A DNA stretch of 64,000 nucleotides from Calothrix sp. NIES-4101. GTDB lineage: Bacteria; Cyanobacteriota; Cyanobacteriia; Cyanobacteriales; Nostocaceae. Numbering within the stretch: the first letter of the stretch is position 1; each line of letters starts with the position of its first letter. The translations under genes were made by a program, and so were the position numbers. The DNA is taken from contig AP018280.1 in NCBI GenBank assembly GCA_004296455.1, positions 4,526,001-4,590,000 of the forward strand. The letters run 5' to 3'. Shown here in pieces: positions 46,420-55,472 of this stretch. The notes beneath the pieces are model-generated. The model saw only the letters and a program-made list of their open reading frames with translations. It was not told the DNA's origin and ran no database searches.

Positions 46420-47112
46420 ATGTCATCTACTCGGCTAAAAATCCTCCTGGTTGAGGATGATGAATTGTTTTTATTAGGGTTACGTGTCAGATTACAGCAG
46501 GAACCAGGATTAGAAATTGTAGCTGAAGCGGAAGATGGAGAAACTGCCGTAGAATTTGCTTCCCAGTATCCTCTTGATATTGTTCTCTTGGATGTAGGAT
46601 TACCAGGAATTGGAGGTATCGAAGCTTGTCGTCAAATAAAACAGCAACATCCCCAATTACCTGTACTAGTCTTAACCTCCCACTCTCAACAAGCATTGAT
46701 TTCCCGTTTGATTGAGGCTGGCGCTCAAGGATATTGTTTAAAAGGTATACCCGCCGAAAAATTAGTGTTAGCATTGCGTTCTGTTGCTGCTGGTGCGTCT
46801 TGGTGGGATGAAACGGCAACCAAAGAAATTCGCTCGAAATTTACATTTAACTCCAATGTTTCCGAAATAGAATACATCGCCAGTACTGCAAATCCCACAA
46901 ATCCACTTACACAAAGAGAGCAGGAAATCCTTGTATTATTGGCACAAGGCAAAACTAATCAACAAATTGCTAATGCACTATATATTACTTCTGGGACAGT
47001 CAGAGTCCACGTCCATACAATTTTACAAAAATTAGAGGCACGCGATCGCATTCAAGCAGTTACCGTTGCCATGGAAAAGGGTTTAATTGCCAGTGAGATA
47101 TCGAAATATTAA
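46420..47112 (+). CDS. NarL/FixJ-type response regulator
   Basis: The 230-residue protein has a receiver domain (acidic pocket VEDDE at 11-15, phospho-acceptor Asp58 in IVLLDVGLPG, Thr in VLTSHSQ, Lys in YCLKG) and a C-terminal LuxR-type HTH (LTQREQEILVLLAQGKTNQQ, then GTVRVHVHTILQKL). It should bind DNA as a phosphorylated dimer. No kinase gene is adjacent; the nearest is the membrane kinase at 40973. The stop codon directly abuts the stop of rsmI on the other strand, with no intervening base. Confidence 0.93.
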   Translation: MSSTRLKILLVEDDELFLLGLRVRLQQEPGLEIVAEAEDGETAVEFASQYPLDIVLLDVGLPGIGGIEACRQIKQQHPQLPVLVLTSHSQQALISRLIEAGAQGYCLKGIPAEKLVLALRSVAAGASWWDETATKEIRSKFTFNSNVSEIEYIASTANPTNPLTQREQEILVLLAQGKTNQQIANALYITSGTVRVHVHTILQKLEARDRIQAVTVAMEKGLIASEISKY

Positions 47113-47979
47113 CTAATCATCCTCAGTTTCCCCATCCGCCAGTTCAATACCTAAGGCAATTTGATAAATGTGACGACGATTCATCGAAGTCAACTGTGCT
47201 AACTGACGACTTGCTTGCGATCGCGATACTTTTTGACTCATAATTTTCTTGAGTTCGACAACTATTTCTGCATCCGAAAGCTGAGGTTTATTCGCTTCTA
47301 CCCCGGCGACAACTAATGTATATTCACCCTGGGGTTCCTTTTCTTGATAATACTTACAGGCATCTGCGATTGTACCTCGCCAAAATTGTTCATAAAATTT
47401 TGTTAATTCTCGTGCCAAAACAATTTGTCGTTGCCTTCCCAATACTTCTGCAAAGTCTTGTAAAGTTGCTCGTAAACGATGGGGCGATTCGTAAAAAATT
47501 AAACTACGGGTTTCTGTTTGCAAAATTTCCAATTGTTCCCGTCTTTGATGGGTTTTTGGTGGTAAAAATCCCTCAAACACAAATTTATCTGTGGGTAAAC
47601 CACTCGCAGATAAGGCTGTAATTGCAGCACTGACACCGGGGATAGGTACAACCAGAATACCAGCATCAACACAAGATTTTACCAGTTCGTAACCGGGGTC
47701 AGAAATACCGGGCATTCCTGCATCAGAAACAAGTGCGATCGTTTTTCCTTCACTGAGTTTTTGGAGTAATTCGGGGATACGACTACTACTATTATGTTCG
47801 TGGTAACTGATTTGCGGAGTTTTAACTTGAAAATGTTGTAATAATTTACCAGTATGGCGAGTATCTTCCGCAGCAATTAGATCGACATTTTGCAGTGTTT
47901 TCACAGCCCGAAAAGTCATATCTTCCAAATTGCCTATTGGTGTACCGACAATGTAAAGTGTACCTGGTTGAATTTCCAT
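47113..47979 (-). CDS. rsmI: 16S rRNA (cytidine(1402)-2'-O)-methyltransferase RsmI
   Basis: A 288-residue tetrapyrrole-methylase-fold enzyme with the RsmI features: N-terminal GTLYIVGTPIGNLEDMTFRA, LIAAEDTRHTGKLL, ALVSDAGMPGISDPGYELV, VVPIPGVSAAITALSASGLP and FYESPHRL, plus LARELTKFYEQFWRG. It methylates the ribose of C1402 in the ribosomal decoding centre. It is a single gene converging on the response regulator. Confidence 0.96.
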   Translation of the reverse strand: MEIQPGTLYIVGTPIGNLEDMTFRAVKTLQNVDLIAAEDTRHTGKLLQHFQVKTPQISYHEHNSSSRIPELLQKLSEGKTIALVSDAGMPGISDPGYELVKSCVDAGILVVPIPGVSAAITALSASGLPTDKFVFEGFLPPKTHQRREQLEILQTETRSLIFYESPHRLRATLQDFAEVLGRQRQIVLARELTKFYEQFWRGTIADACKYYQEKEPQGEYTLVVAGVEANKPQLSDAEIVVELKKIMSQKVSRSQASRQLAQLTSMNRRHIYQIALGIELADGETEDD

Positions 47980-48053
47980 ATTTTAGCTAATTTGCAATTG
48001 ATAATTGGTAATTAATATACTCTCAATTTAGCACTGATTACTTAGTAGTTTTT

Positions 48054-48959
48054 ATGAACGGATTATTTATAGGTTTAACAACTTTAGATTTAATATACCT
48101 TGCTAATTCACCACCCCAAAATAACCAAAAAATAGTAGCTTTAGATTATATTGTTGCGGCGGGAGGTCCAGCAACAAATGCTGCTGTGACATTTAATCAT
48201 TTAGGGAATTCAGCAACAATATTGGGTGTAGTTGGTTCTCATCCGATGACGCAACTAATTCGCAGCGATTTAGAAAAATCTACAGTGAATCAGAATTATC
48301 AAATTAAGATTATTGACTTAGAACCAACAAATCTAAATCCACCTCCAGTTTCCTCAATTATTGTCAGCGAAGCAACAGGTGAAAGAGCAGTAATTTCCAT
48401 CAATGCAGTCAAAATTCCTGCTAGTATCCAGGCTATCCCCGCAGATATTCTCCAACATATTGATGTTTTTGATCTGATTCTCATCGATGGACATCAAATG
48501 GAAATTAGCTATCATATTGCTGAAGTTGCCAAATCCAAAGATATTCCAATTGTCATTGATGGTGGCAGTTGGAAACCGGGATTTGAGAAAATTTTACCGT
48601 TTGTTGATTATGCTATTTGTTCAGCTAACTTTTATCCTCCCAATTGCAACAATAGCGAAGACGTTTTTACCTATCTTTCTCAATTCAGCATACCTCACAT
48701 CGGCATTACCCACGGTGGCGACTCCATTGAATATCTCATCTCAGATTTCTCGTTGAATACAGAAAGATTGGCAGTTAAGTCATTGATTGATGTACCCAGT
48801 ATTCAAGCAGTTGATACACTGGGTGCGGGAGATATTTTTCACGGTGCTTTCTGTCATTACATATTACGCGAAACATTTGCCGAAGCACTTACTTTATCGG
48901 CTCAAATTGCAGCCTATTCTTGCCAGTTTTTCGGCACTCGTTGCTGGATGCTGTCGTGA
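48054..48959 (+). CDS. PfkB-family carbohydrate kinase
   Basis: The 301-residue protein has the ribokinase-fold marks: N-terminal GGPATNAAVTFNHLG, LIDGHQ, VIDGGSWKPG, ITHGGDSIEYL, and the anion hole/catalytic motif DTLGAGDIFHGAF with Asp260 as base. It phosphorylates a sugar or nucleoside; which one cannot be told. It stands alone, followed about 300 bases later by the CysQ-like phosphatase. Confidence 0.88.
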   Translation: MNGLFIGLTTLDLIYLANSPPQNNQKIVALDYIVAAGGPATNAAVTFNHLGNSATILGVVGSHPMTQLIRSDLEKSTVNQNYQIKIIDLEPTNLNPPPVSSIIVSEATGERAVISINAVKIPASIQAIPADILQHIDVFDLILIDGHQMEISYHIAEVAKSKDIPIVIDGGSWKPGFEKILPFVDYAICSANFYPPNCNNSEDVFTYLSQFSIPHIGITHGGDSIEYLISDFSLNTERLAVKSLIDVPSIQAVDTLGAGDIFHGAFCHYILRETFAEALTLSAQIAAYSCQFFGTRCWMLS

Positions 48960-49255
48960 AGGCAAAATTAAGCATAGGAAGAGCAATATCTATCGAAATA
49001 CAACGCTTTTTTGTGAGAATTTAGTTTACATTGAAGCGATAAAATGCTATTATTAATTTATAAGATTTTCATAATGGGAATATTTCTGCTTCTAAAAACA
49101 TTGCTTAATCTCAATTATAGTGAAAATAGTTCCATACAGTTAATTATCCCTGAAAATGTCCAATAAATTCTTCTTTTAAATAAAAATTTACAAAAAATGA
49201 CACAATATTAAAAAGTGAAAATAGTAAGGTTGCGATCGCAAAACCAGGAAAAAGC

Positions 49256-50125
49256 ATGAAAACACCAAAAGAGATATTAGAAATTGCCCGTCCGATTACT
49301 TGGAAAGCTTCAGAATTGCTGCGCTCTTTTTATCAAGGAACAGCGAATCAGAACTTAAATATTCAATATAAAGACGGTAAAATAGATGACCCAGTCACAG
49401 CCGCAGATATCGCTGTCAGTAATTATTTAATTGACAAGTTACAATCAGAATTAGGAACAGAACATTTTGGCTATATCAGTGAGGAAACTTATCAGGGTGA
49501 GCAATTAAAAAATGAATTTGTATGGATAATTGATCCACTAGATGGCACAAAAGATTTTATTGATAAAACTGGAGAATATGCCATACATATTGGCTTAGTA
49601 AAATCTGGTCGTCCAGTATTAGCATTAATTGCTGTACCTGAGTTAGAAAAGATATATTATGCAACTAAAGATGGAGGCACCTTTGTCGAAACAAAGGACG
49701 GAATTATAAAGAAATTACAACTTTCCGCCACGAAAAAAATTGAAGAATTAATAGTATTAGTGAGTCGCTCGCATCGTAGCGAACCTTTAGATTACATATT
49801 AAGTAATTTGCCCTGTAAAAATCATAAAAATCTTGGTAGTATTGGCTGTAAAATTGCCTCCATCGTGGAAGAAAAAGCCGATGTATATATTTCCCTATCA
49901 GGTAAATCTGCCCCCAAAGATTGGGATATCGCCGCACCAGAATTAATTTTAACTGAAGCCGGAGGATTATATACCAATTACAATCGCTCGTTGTTGCAAT
50001 ATAACACTGGAGATGCCAATCAATGGGGTGGTTTACTAGCTAGCAATGGTAAATATCACGATATTTTATGCCAAGCCGCAGCAAAGTATCTTGCAGAGTT
50101 TCAAAGTAAATCTGAGGATATATAA
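49256..50125 (+). CDS. Inositol-monophosphatase-family phosphatase, CysQ-like
   Basis: The 289-residue Mg2+-dependent phosphatase has the family metal motifs: Asp and Glu in DDPVTAADIA and ISEETY, WIIDPLDGTKDF (91-101), and the C-terminal DWDIAAPELILTEAGG. The spacing and KDFI after the DPLDGT fit CysQ (3'(2'),5'-bisphosphate nucleotidase), which removes pAp produced during sulfate reduction. An inositol or fructose-1,6-bisphosphate substrate remains possible. Confidence 0.85.
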   Translation: MKTPKEILEIARPITWKASELLRSFYQGTANQNLNIQYKDGKIDDPVTAADIAVSNYLIDKLQSELGTEHFGYISEETYQGEQLKNEFVWIIDPLDGTKDFIDKTGEYAIHIGLVKSGRPVLALIAVPELEKIYYATKDGGTFVETKDGIIKKLQLSATKKIEELIVLVSRSHRSEPLDYILSNLPCKNHKNLGSIGCKIASIVEEKADVYISLSGKSAPKDWDIAAPELILTEAGGLYTNYNRSLLQYNTGDANQWGGLLASNGKYHDILCQAAAKYLAEFQSKSEDI

Positions 50126-50169
50126 ATCTGAGAATATATTGTCAGAAAAGATAGTGAATTTTAACAATT

Positions 50170-51249
50170 TCAGTGAAAATGGCTGATTAGTTCCAACGCT
50201 AACGAATCTTGACTAATAATAGCACCTTGGCGATCGCATAAAATCGTACCGACTTTCAGAGTGTAACTAGCATATTTGTGCACGTAAACTTGGGATTTTT
50301 GACTAATTTTAGTTGCCAAATGCGTAAATACTAATTCCGATAATCCCAACTCTAACAATTGTTTTTGGGCAGCATCAGCCGTTTTGGATGCTAAAACAGT
50401 TTTGACAGTCTCTAAATCTCCCCCAGATGCAACCACCGCCGCGCTAATAATTTCTAATTTTCCATCGGCTAAATGACTAGAAGTATTAAAAATCCCACCC
50501 GCCAATTTAATTAATTTACCGTGATAACCCAACAATAATACAGAACTGACTTGATACAATCCCGCCTCTACCAACATTGCACCAATCCAATTTCCAGTTT
50601 GAACAATGGCAGTTTCCGGTATATTTAAACGTTGAGCAACTTGCATCCCATTACTACCTATACAAAAAACTAAATTTGAGCAAGTTTTCACTTTTTGTTG
50701 AAGTTGTAAGCGAAATTCTTCCAAATAGTCAGCAGCAGATAAGGGTTGAGAAATTCCACTAGTACCTAACAAAGACAATCCCTCTAACACCCCAAATGCT
50801 TCATTAGAAGTTCGTTGTGCTAATTGACGACCTTCAGGGAGGATAATTGAAACTGTCACTGTCTTATCTGTGGGAATCAGTGGTAATAAATTCGCATCAA
50901 ACAAACGACGAGCATAGTTATAAATTGCCGCTTCTCCAGCACTAGTTTTCCCCAAACCCTCACCAGCTTCTAAAATCAGAGCTTGCGACTGTCTAGGCGA
51001 TAACCGCACCCAAGCCCAAATGGGGGTATTTCGTGTCAAATCGAGATTATCTCCAGGCTCACTGATAGTAATCGCTAAAGCACTGTGAGTATCTAATATT
51101 GCTACTTGAGAAATAGAAATTTCGGCGATGTCGGGAAGTAAGTCAATTTCAACGGTTGCTAAAGAATCCATTTTTTCACATAGATAAATCAAAGCTGCTT
51201 TAGCTGCTGCAACTGCGAAAACTGGGAGAGTATAACCTGTGCGTGCCAT
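50170..51249 (-). CDS. cbiD: Cobalt-precorrin-5B C(1)-methyltransferase CbiD
   Basis: The 359-residue protein matches CbiD: MARTGYTLPVFAVAAAKAAL at the N-terminus, the SAM-site-like EAGEGLGKTSAGEAAIYNYA, FGVLEGLSLLGTSGISQPLS, and LLLGYHGKLIKLAGGIFNTS. It methylates C-1 of the ring in the anaerobic cobalamin pathway. It is the only cobalamin gene in this window. Confidence 0.94.
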   Translation of the reverse strand: MARTGYTLPVFAVAAAKAALIYLCEKMDSLATVEIDLLPDIAEISISQVAILDTHSALAITISEPGDNLDLTRNTPIWAWVRLSPRQSQALILEAGEGLGKTSAGEAAIYNYARRLFDANLLPLIPTDKTVTVSIILPEGRQLAQRTSNEAFGVLEGLSLLGTSGISQPLSAADYLEEFRLQLQQKVKTCSNLVFCIGSNGMQVAQRLNIPETAIVQTGNWIGAMLVEAGLYQVSSVLLLGYHGKLIKLAGGIFNTSSHLADGKLEIISAAVVASGGDLETVKTVLASKTADAAQKQLLELGLSELVFTHLATKISQKSQVYVHKYASYTLKVGTILCDRQGAIISQDSLALELISHFH

Positions 51250-51366
51250 AAAGTTTTCTGGGGGTAATGCTCACTGAAAATAGTAGGTTGTTCACAACTG
51301 TTACTTTTACATAATTTATGGGAATTATAAAACCGCAGTCAGATATGAATTGATAACTAAAACCAA

Positions 51367-52155
51367 ATGCTGGGATTATCTCGTCAAATTGTGGGAACAT
51401 CACTAATTTCTTTACTATGCTTTACGGGAGTTGCCTGCTTGCAATTTCCGCGAATGCAGCAACAACTAAGTATTAGTAAACAAACATTTTCACAGCAAAG
51501 TTTAGAAAGAGAGGAAAAGTTAGAAAAAAGTCGTTTGACTTTCTTCAAAAAAATTCCGGCATTTGGATTTAATAATGTTCTGGCAAATTGGGTATATTTA
51601 AATTTTTTACAGTACTTTGGGGATGATGAAGTTCGTAAAAAAACAGGCTATGAATTGAGTCCAGAATATTTTGAGATTATTTTAAAACACGACCCACGCT
51701 TCAGATTAGCATACCTTAGTCTTTCCACAAGCACATCACTATATGCCGGAAAACCCGAACGGGCTGTAAGTATCACAGAACGCGGTTTAAAATCATTAAA
51801 TCCTTGGGTTCCTAAAGATTCTTATTATATATGGCGGTACAAAGGAATTGATGAATTATTATTTCTAAACAATTCTCAAGCTGCTAAAAAATCATTGCAA
51901 AATGCAGCAGATTGGGCAAAAAAACACTCAGATGAAGAAAGCCAAATATCAGCAATGGTTTCTCAAAATACAGCCAACTTTTTAAGTCAAAATCCTCAGA
52001 GTAAATATGCTCAAATTTCTGCATGGGCAATGGTTTTACAAAATGGGGTAGATAAAGAAACTCAAAAACGCGCTATGATTGCGATCGAAGCATTGGGTGG
52101 TCAAATAGTTCAGACTCCTCAGGGAAATCAAATTAAGTTTCCGAAGCAGGATTAA
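51367..52155 (+). CDS. Conserved cyanobacterial protein, probable membrane-anchored helical repeat protein
   Basis: I do not know a function. The 262 residues start with a hydrophobic segment (GTSLISLLCFTGVACLQF, about residues 10-27) that could be a signal anchor or, with Cys24, a lipobox-like end. A mostly helical TPR-like domain follows (RLAYLSLSTSTSLYAGKPER, GIDELLFLNNSQAAKKSL, LQNAADWAKKHSDEESQ). The start abuts the divergent cbiD promoter. It likely acts on the outer face of the membrane. Confidence 0.75.
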   Translation: MLGLSRQIVGTSLISLLCFTGVACLQFPRMQQQLSISKQTFSQQSLEREEKLEKSRLTFFKKIPAFGFNNVLANWVYLNFLQYFGDDEVRKKTGYELSPEYFEIILKHDPRFRLAYLSLSTSTSLYAGKPERAVSITERGLKSLNPWVPKDSYYIWRYKGIDELLFLNNSQAAKKSLQNAADWAKKHSDEESQISAMVSQNTANFLSQNPQSKYAQISAWAMVLQNGVDKETQKRAMIAIEALGGQIVQTPQGNQIKFPKQD

Positions 52156-52484
52156 TGATAAGAGGGAGATGGGGGAAGATGGGGAGAAAATTAATCAATA
52201 ATTGATTTGTTGAATTTTACATAAAAATTACATATAAATTTAATTTAAAATAATATTATTTTGATTAATAGTAAATAATTTGAAGTTGCTTCAGACAATT
52301 TTACATAGCTAGTTGATAGTGACAAGCAATTAATTATGAACTAAATAGTCGGGTTCAATTAAAGCAAAGAAAATGTCAGGTTTCGGCTACGCTCAACCCT
52401 CGTTCAGTAGTTATTTTGAGCATTGAGCGTAGTTGAAATGAGCCTTACAAATAATTCCGCCTTCCTAACTCGGCAAAAACTAAC
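52156..52484. repeat. Intergenic region with a long hairpin repeat (52381-52438)
   Basis: TTTCggCTACGCTCAA (52381-52396) pairs with TTGAGCGTAGttGAAA (52423-52438), a ten-base stem extended by four more pairs beyond an internal mismatch. It is of the common cyanobacterial type related to cggctacgctcaaccctcgt and may end transcription of the minus-strand guanylyltransferase gene. The rest is AT-rich with no gene. Confidence 0.65.
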
Positions 52485-55013
52485 CTATACTTCCGCTACC
52501 ATCTCTTCTTCTTCTTTTTCAATAAACATTTGCACGCGGGCACGATAATCTCTTAATGTATCATCTACCCACTCGCGATCATTACTGTTGATGTAAAGAT
52601 GTACAAGCGGTTCACTGGCATCCGGTAACATCAATATCCAACTATCATCGTAGGGTTGGCAAATTTTTACTCCATCGATTAATTCCAGGTTTTGTGCTGG
52701 GTGTGTCTCCACTAAATAGCGCATTAGTGAACCTTTTACAGTCCAAGGGCAACGCATAGTGTAAGCTTTATGGATAACACGGGGTAACTCAGAACGCACT
52801 GATGCCAGGGAACGTTCTTGTATTGTCAACATTTCGATTAATTTAGCAATGCAGAACATGGCATCAAAACCGGGGTGCAATTCGGGGAAAATAAAGCCCG
52901 TATCACCGCTACCACCCAAAACCACATTAGGATTTTTGTGGCAAGCTTCCATTAATGCCGTAGGATTTGCCTTAGTCCGAATTACCCTACCATCGTGACG
53001 ACGGGCTATTTGTTCGACTGCACTGGATGCGTGAACAGGAACAACCACTGTACCACGTGGGTTGGATGTCAGCATCATATCTACCATCAACGCTGTCAGC
53101 ATTTCGCCACGAATCGGAATCCCCGACTCGTCAACTAAAATTAGTTGTTCGCCATTTGCCGATACCTGCACGCCAAAATTTGCCTTTAATGCCTCAACAA
53201 CATGCCCCAACTGCGTGAGCAAAGCTTCTCGGTTCATTGCAGACATGGTACTTTTATTCAAACTGGCGTTGAGTACAACCGCATCTGCACCAAAATTATC
53301 TAACATTTGCGGCAATACTGCCCCCGACACCGCATAAACATAATCAATCACCACTTTGGCACGACTATTACGAATGCTATCAATATGTAAACAATTTTCA
53401 AAAGCTGTGCAATAGTTATCAGCAACTTGACTAGGATATGCCACATCTCCGATTTCCTGAATTTGCGATCGCCGCATATCCTCTTTAAAATAAGCCCCTT
53501 CGATTTTTTTCTCTTTAGACTTAGAAAGATTTATACCCTGGGCATCCATAAATTCAATGAGTATGTAATCGGGTCGATCTGGATGCACACGCACGTGAAT
53601 CCCGCCAACAACGCCCATTGTGGGAATTACGGTACGGGTGATCGGGATAGCTGTTGCATCAAGATTTTGAATATCTATACCAACAGACATTAAACCCGCA
53701 ATCAGCGATCGCGTCACCATACGGGAAATATTCCGTTGATCACGAGAAACTGCAACTTTAGAACCTGGTTTCAAAGTTGAACCGTAAGCTGCGCCGAGTT
53801 TCACGGCAAATTCTGGAGTGACATCAATATTTGCTAATCCTTGTACCCCACGCTGTCCAAAGAGGTTACGCTGTGCTGTATTTCCCCAAATTAAATTAAT
53901 ATTTAAAATTGCCCCAGATTCAATTTTTTTACTGGGCCATACCCGTATAAATGGACTAATTTGCGCTTCTTCGCCAACGCTGGAAAGGGAACCAACTACC
54001 GCCCCTTCTAATACATGGGCACGACGATCTACCCTTGTTCCCCGTGCAATTACGCAGGCACTCAGTTGAGCTTCATCACCTATAATTGCACCATTCCAAA
54101 CAATCGGGCGCTTGAGGTTAGCATCAGCACCAATTGTCACGTTATCCCCAACTACCGTACCACCCTCGATTTGTACTCTGGCACCGATGCGACAGTTATC
54201 ACCAATTACCGCCGGAGCTTCGATTTGGGCGCTGGGTTCAATGTAGGTATTTTGACCAACCCATAAACCGGGAGATACTTCTTTGTAAGCAACATCAAGT
54301 TTTACCTTCTGTTCCAATGCATCGTACTGAGATTCGCGGTAAGCATCCAAATGACCAACATCACACCAATAACCTTGAGCAATGTAACCATACATTGGTT
54401 CATCTTTGGCTAAAAGTAGAGGAAATAAATCTTTGGAAAAATCGCATTCGGTGTTAGCTGGTAGGTACTCTAAAACCTCTGGTTCGAGAATATATGTACC
54501 TGTATTGACGGTATCGGAAAAAATTTCGCTGGTGGAAGGTTTTTCTAAAAAACGGTTGATTTTCCCATTTTTATCTGTAATGACGACTCCAAATTCGATG
54601 GGATTGGGGACGCGAGTTAAAATCAAAGTCGCTTTTGACTTTTGTTGTTTGTGAAATTCAATTGCTGCGGTTAAATCAAAATCTGTTATACTATCGCCAC
54701 TGATAACTAAAAAAGTTTCATCTAAAAGTTCAGCTATATTCTTCACACAGCCCGCCGTACCTAAAGGCTGGTCTTCCTCAACGGCATAGGTCATTTGGAT
54801 ACCAAAATCGCTACCATCTTGGAAGTAATCGCGCATGGCATCTGGTAAATAATGCAGCGTTGCAATCACCTCGTAAATATTATGCCGTTTGAGAAGATTG
54901 ATGATATGTTCGGCAATTGGTCGATTCAAAATCGGTACCATTGGCTTGGGCAAGTCGCAAGTTAAAGGACGAAGCCTAGTCCCAGAACCACCTGCCATTA
55001 ATACTGCACGCAT
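52485..55013 (-). CDS. Mannose-1-phosphate guanylyltransferase fused to a phosphomannomutase-like domain
   Basis: 842 residues in three parts: an N-terminal nucleotidyltransferase ([38 protein letters not shown]; 1-230); a left-handed beta-helix of hexapeptide repeats ([20 protein letters not shown], 250-370); and a PGM/PMM fold (375-842). The first makes GDP-mannose or a related NDP-sugar from a sugar 1-phosphate. In the third, the expected catalytic loops are changed: the place of TASHNP reads [13 protein letters not shown], the metal loop DPDGDR is replaced by [12 protein letters not shown], and the sugar loop GEESGH reads GGSGDTGF. So the mutase half looks non-catalytic. The length matches Synechocystis Sll1558 as I recall it. 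Confidence 0.92.
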   Translation of the reverse strand: MRAVLMAGGSGTRLRPLTCDLPKPMVPILNRPIAEHIINLLKRHNIYEVIATLHYLPDAMRDYFQDGSDFGIQMTYAVEEDQPLGTAGCVKNIAELLDETFLVISGDSITDFDLTAAIEFHKQQKSKATLILTRVPNPIEFGVVITDKNGKINRFLEKPSTSEIFSDTVNTGTYILEPEVLEYLPANTECDFSKDLFPLLLAKDEPMYGYIAQGYWCDVGHLDAYRESQYDALEQKVKLDVAYKEVSPGLWVGQNTYIEPSAQIEAPAVIGDNCRIGARVQIEGGTVVGDNVTIGADANLKRPIVWNGAIIGDEAQLSACVIARGTRVDRRAHVLEGAVVGSLSSVGEEAQISPFIRVWPSKKIESGAILNINLIWGNTAQRNLFGQRGVQGLANIDVTPEFAVKLGAAYGSTLKPGSKVAVSRDQRNISRMVTRSLIAGLMSVGIDIQNLDATAIPITRTVIPTMGVVGGIHVRVHPDRPDYILIEFMDAQGINLSKSKEKKIEGAYFKEDMRRSQIQEIGDVAYPSQVADNYCTAFENCLHIDSIRNSRAKVVIDYVYAVSGAVLPQMLDNFGADAVVLNASLNKSTMSAMNREALLTQLGHVVEALKANFGVQVSANGEQLILVDESGIPIRGEMLTALMVDMMLTSNPRGTVVVPVHASSAVEQIARRHDGRVIRTKANPTALMEACHKNPNVVLGGSGDTGFIFPELHPGFDAMFCIAKLIEMLTIQERSLASVRSELPRVIHKAYTMRCPWTVKGSLMRYLVETHPAQNLELIDGVKICQPYDDSWILMLPDASEPLVHLYINSNDREWVDDTLRDYRARVQMFIEKEEEEMVAEV

Positions 55014-55472
55014 AAATCCTCCTTTACTAATTTCACCAGATGTAACCCCAAGAGCGATCGCTCTTAATGATTATTTTCCTTCTTTAGTTTCCTATAGAGG
55101 TTCGGGTTTGAGGAACTTCCCTAAGAAGCATCTGCATGAATGTGAGAGTCGAACTAATCGAACACTAACTTGTTTGTCAAGCCAAAATCAAGCAAGGGCT
55201 AAAATTTGGTTTGCGGTTATCAAATCAAAATATTAGATATCTCCGAAATTATAGTTTCTGGGTTCTAGTCTATAGAACCCTGGCAAGTTTTTTTGTGATC
55301 TCCATCTGGATTTGATTTTTCTACATATAATTACTGATTTTAGACATTAAATATTCTCAAACCCAACAATTATCTACAAACCTCTACTTTAGATAGGTAC
55401 GTTTATTAAGATTGATGTGGCAACCTATAAACGATTGAATCAACAGTATCTTGAGTAAATAGGGGGTATCCA
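55014..55472. promoter_or_regulatory. Divergent intergenic region between guanylyltransferase and MscS genes
   Basis: No gene or RNA was recognised in these 459 bases. The left part has the guanylyltransferase leader (AGGAGG-like on the minus strand near 55017-55023, next to the ATG). The right part holds the MscS promoter; GGGGGT lies 9 bases before its TTG start. Confidence 0.4.

Noticed and set aside
40973-47112. Kinase and NarL regulator as a simple adjacent pair split by the IS
   Set aside because: Removing the IS still leaves a full minus-strand FG-GAP gene between them, so they were not neighbours immediately before the insertion.
53027-54654. Several open frames of 60-110 codons antisense to the guanylyltransferase fusion gene
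   Set aside because: They are shadows of a long real gene.
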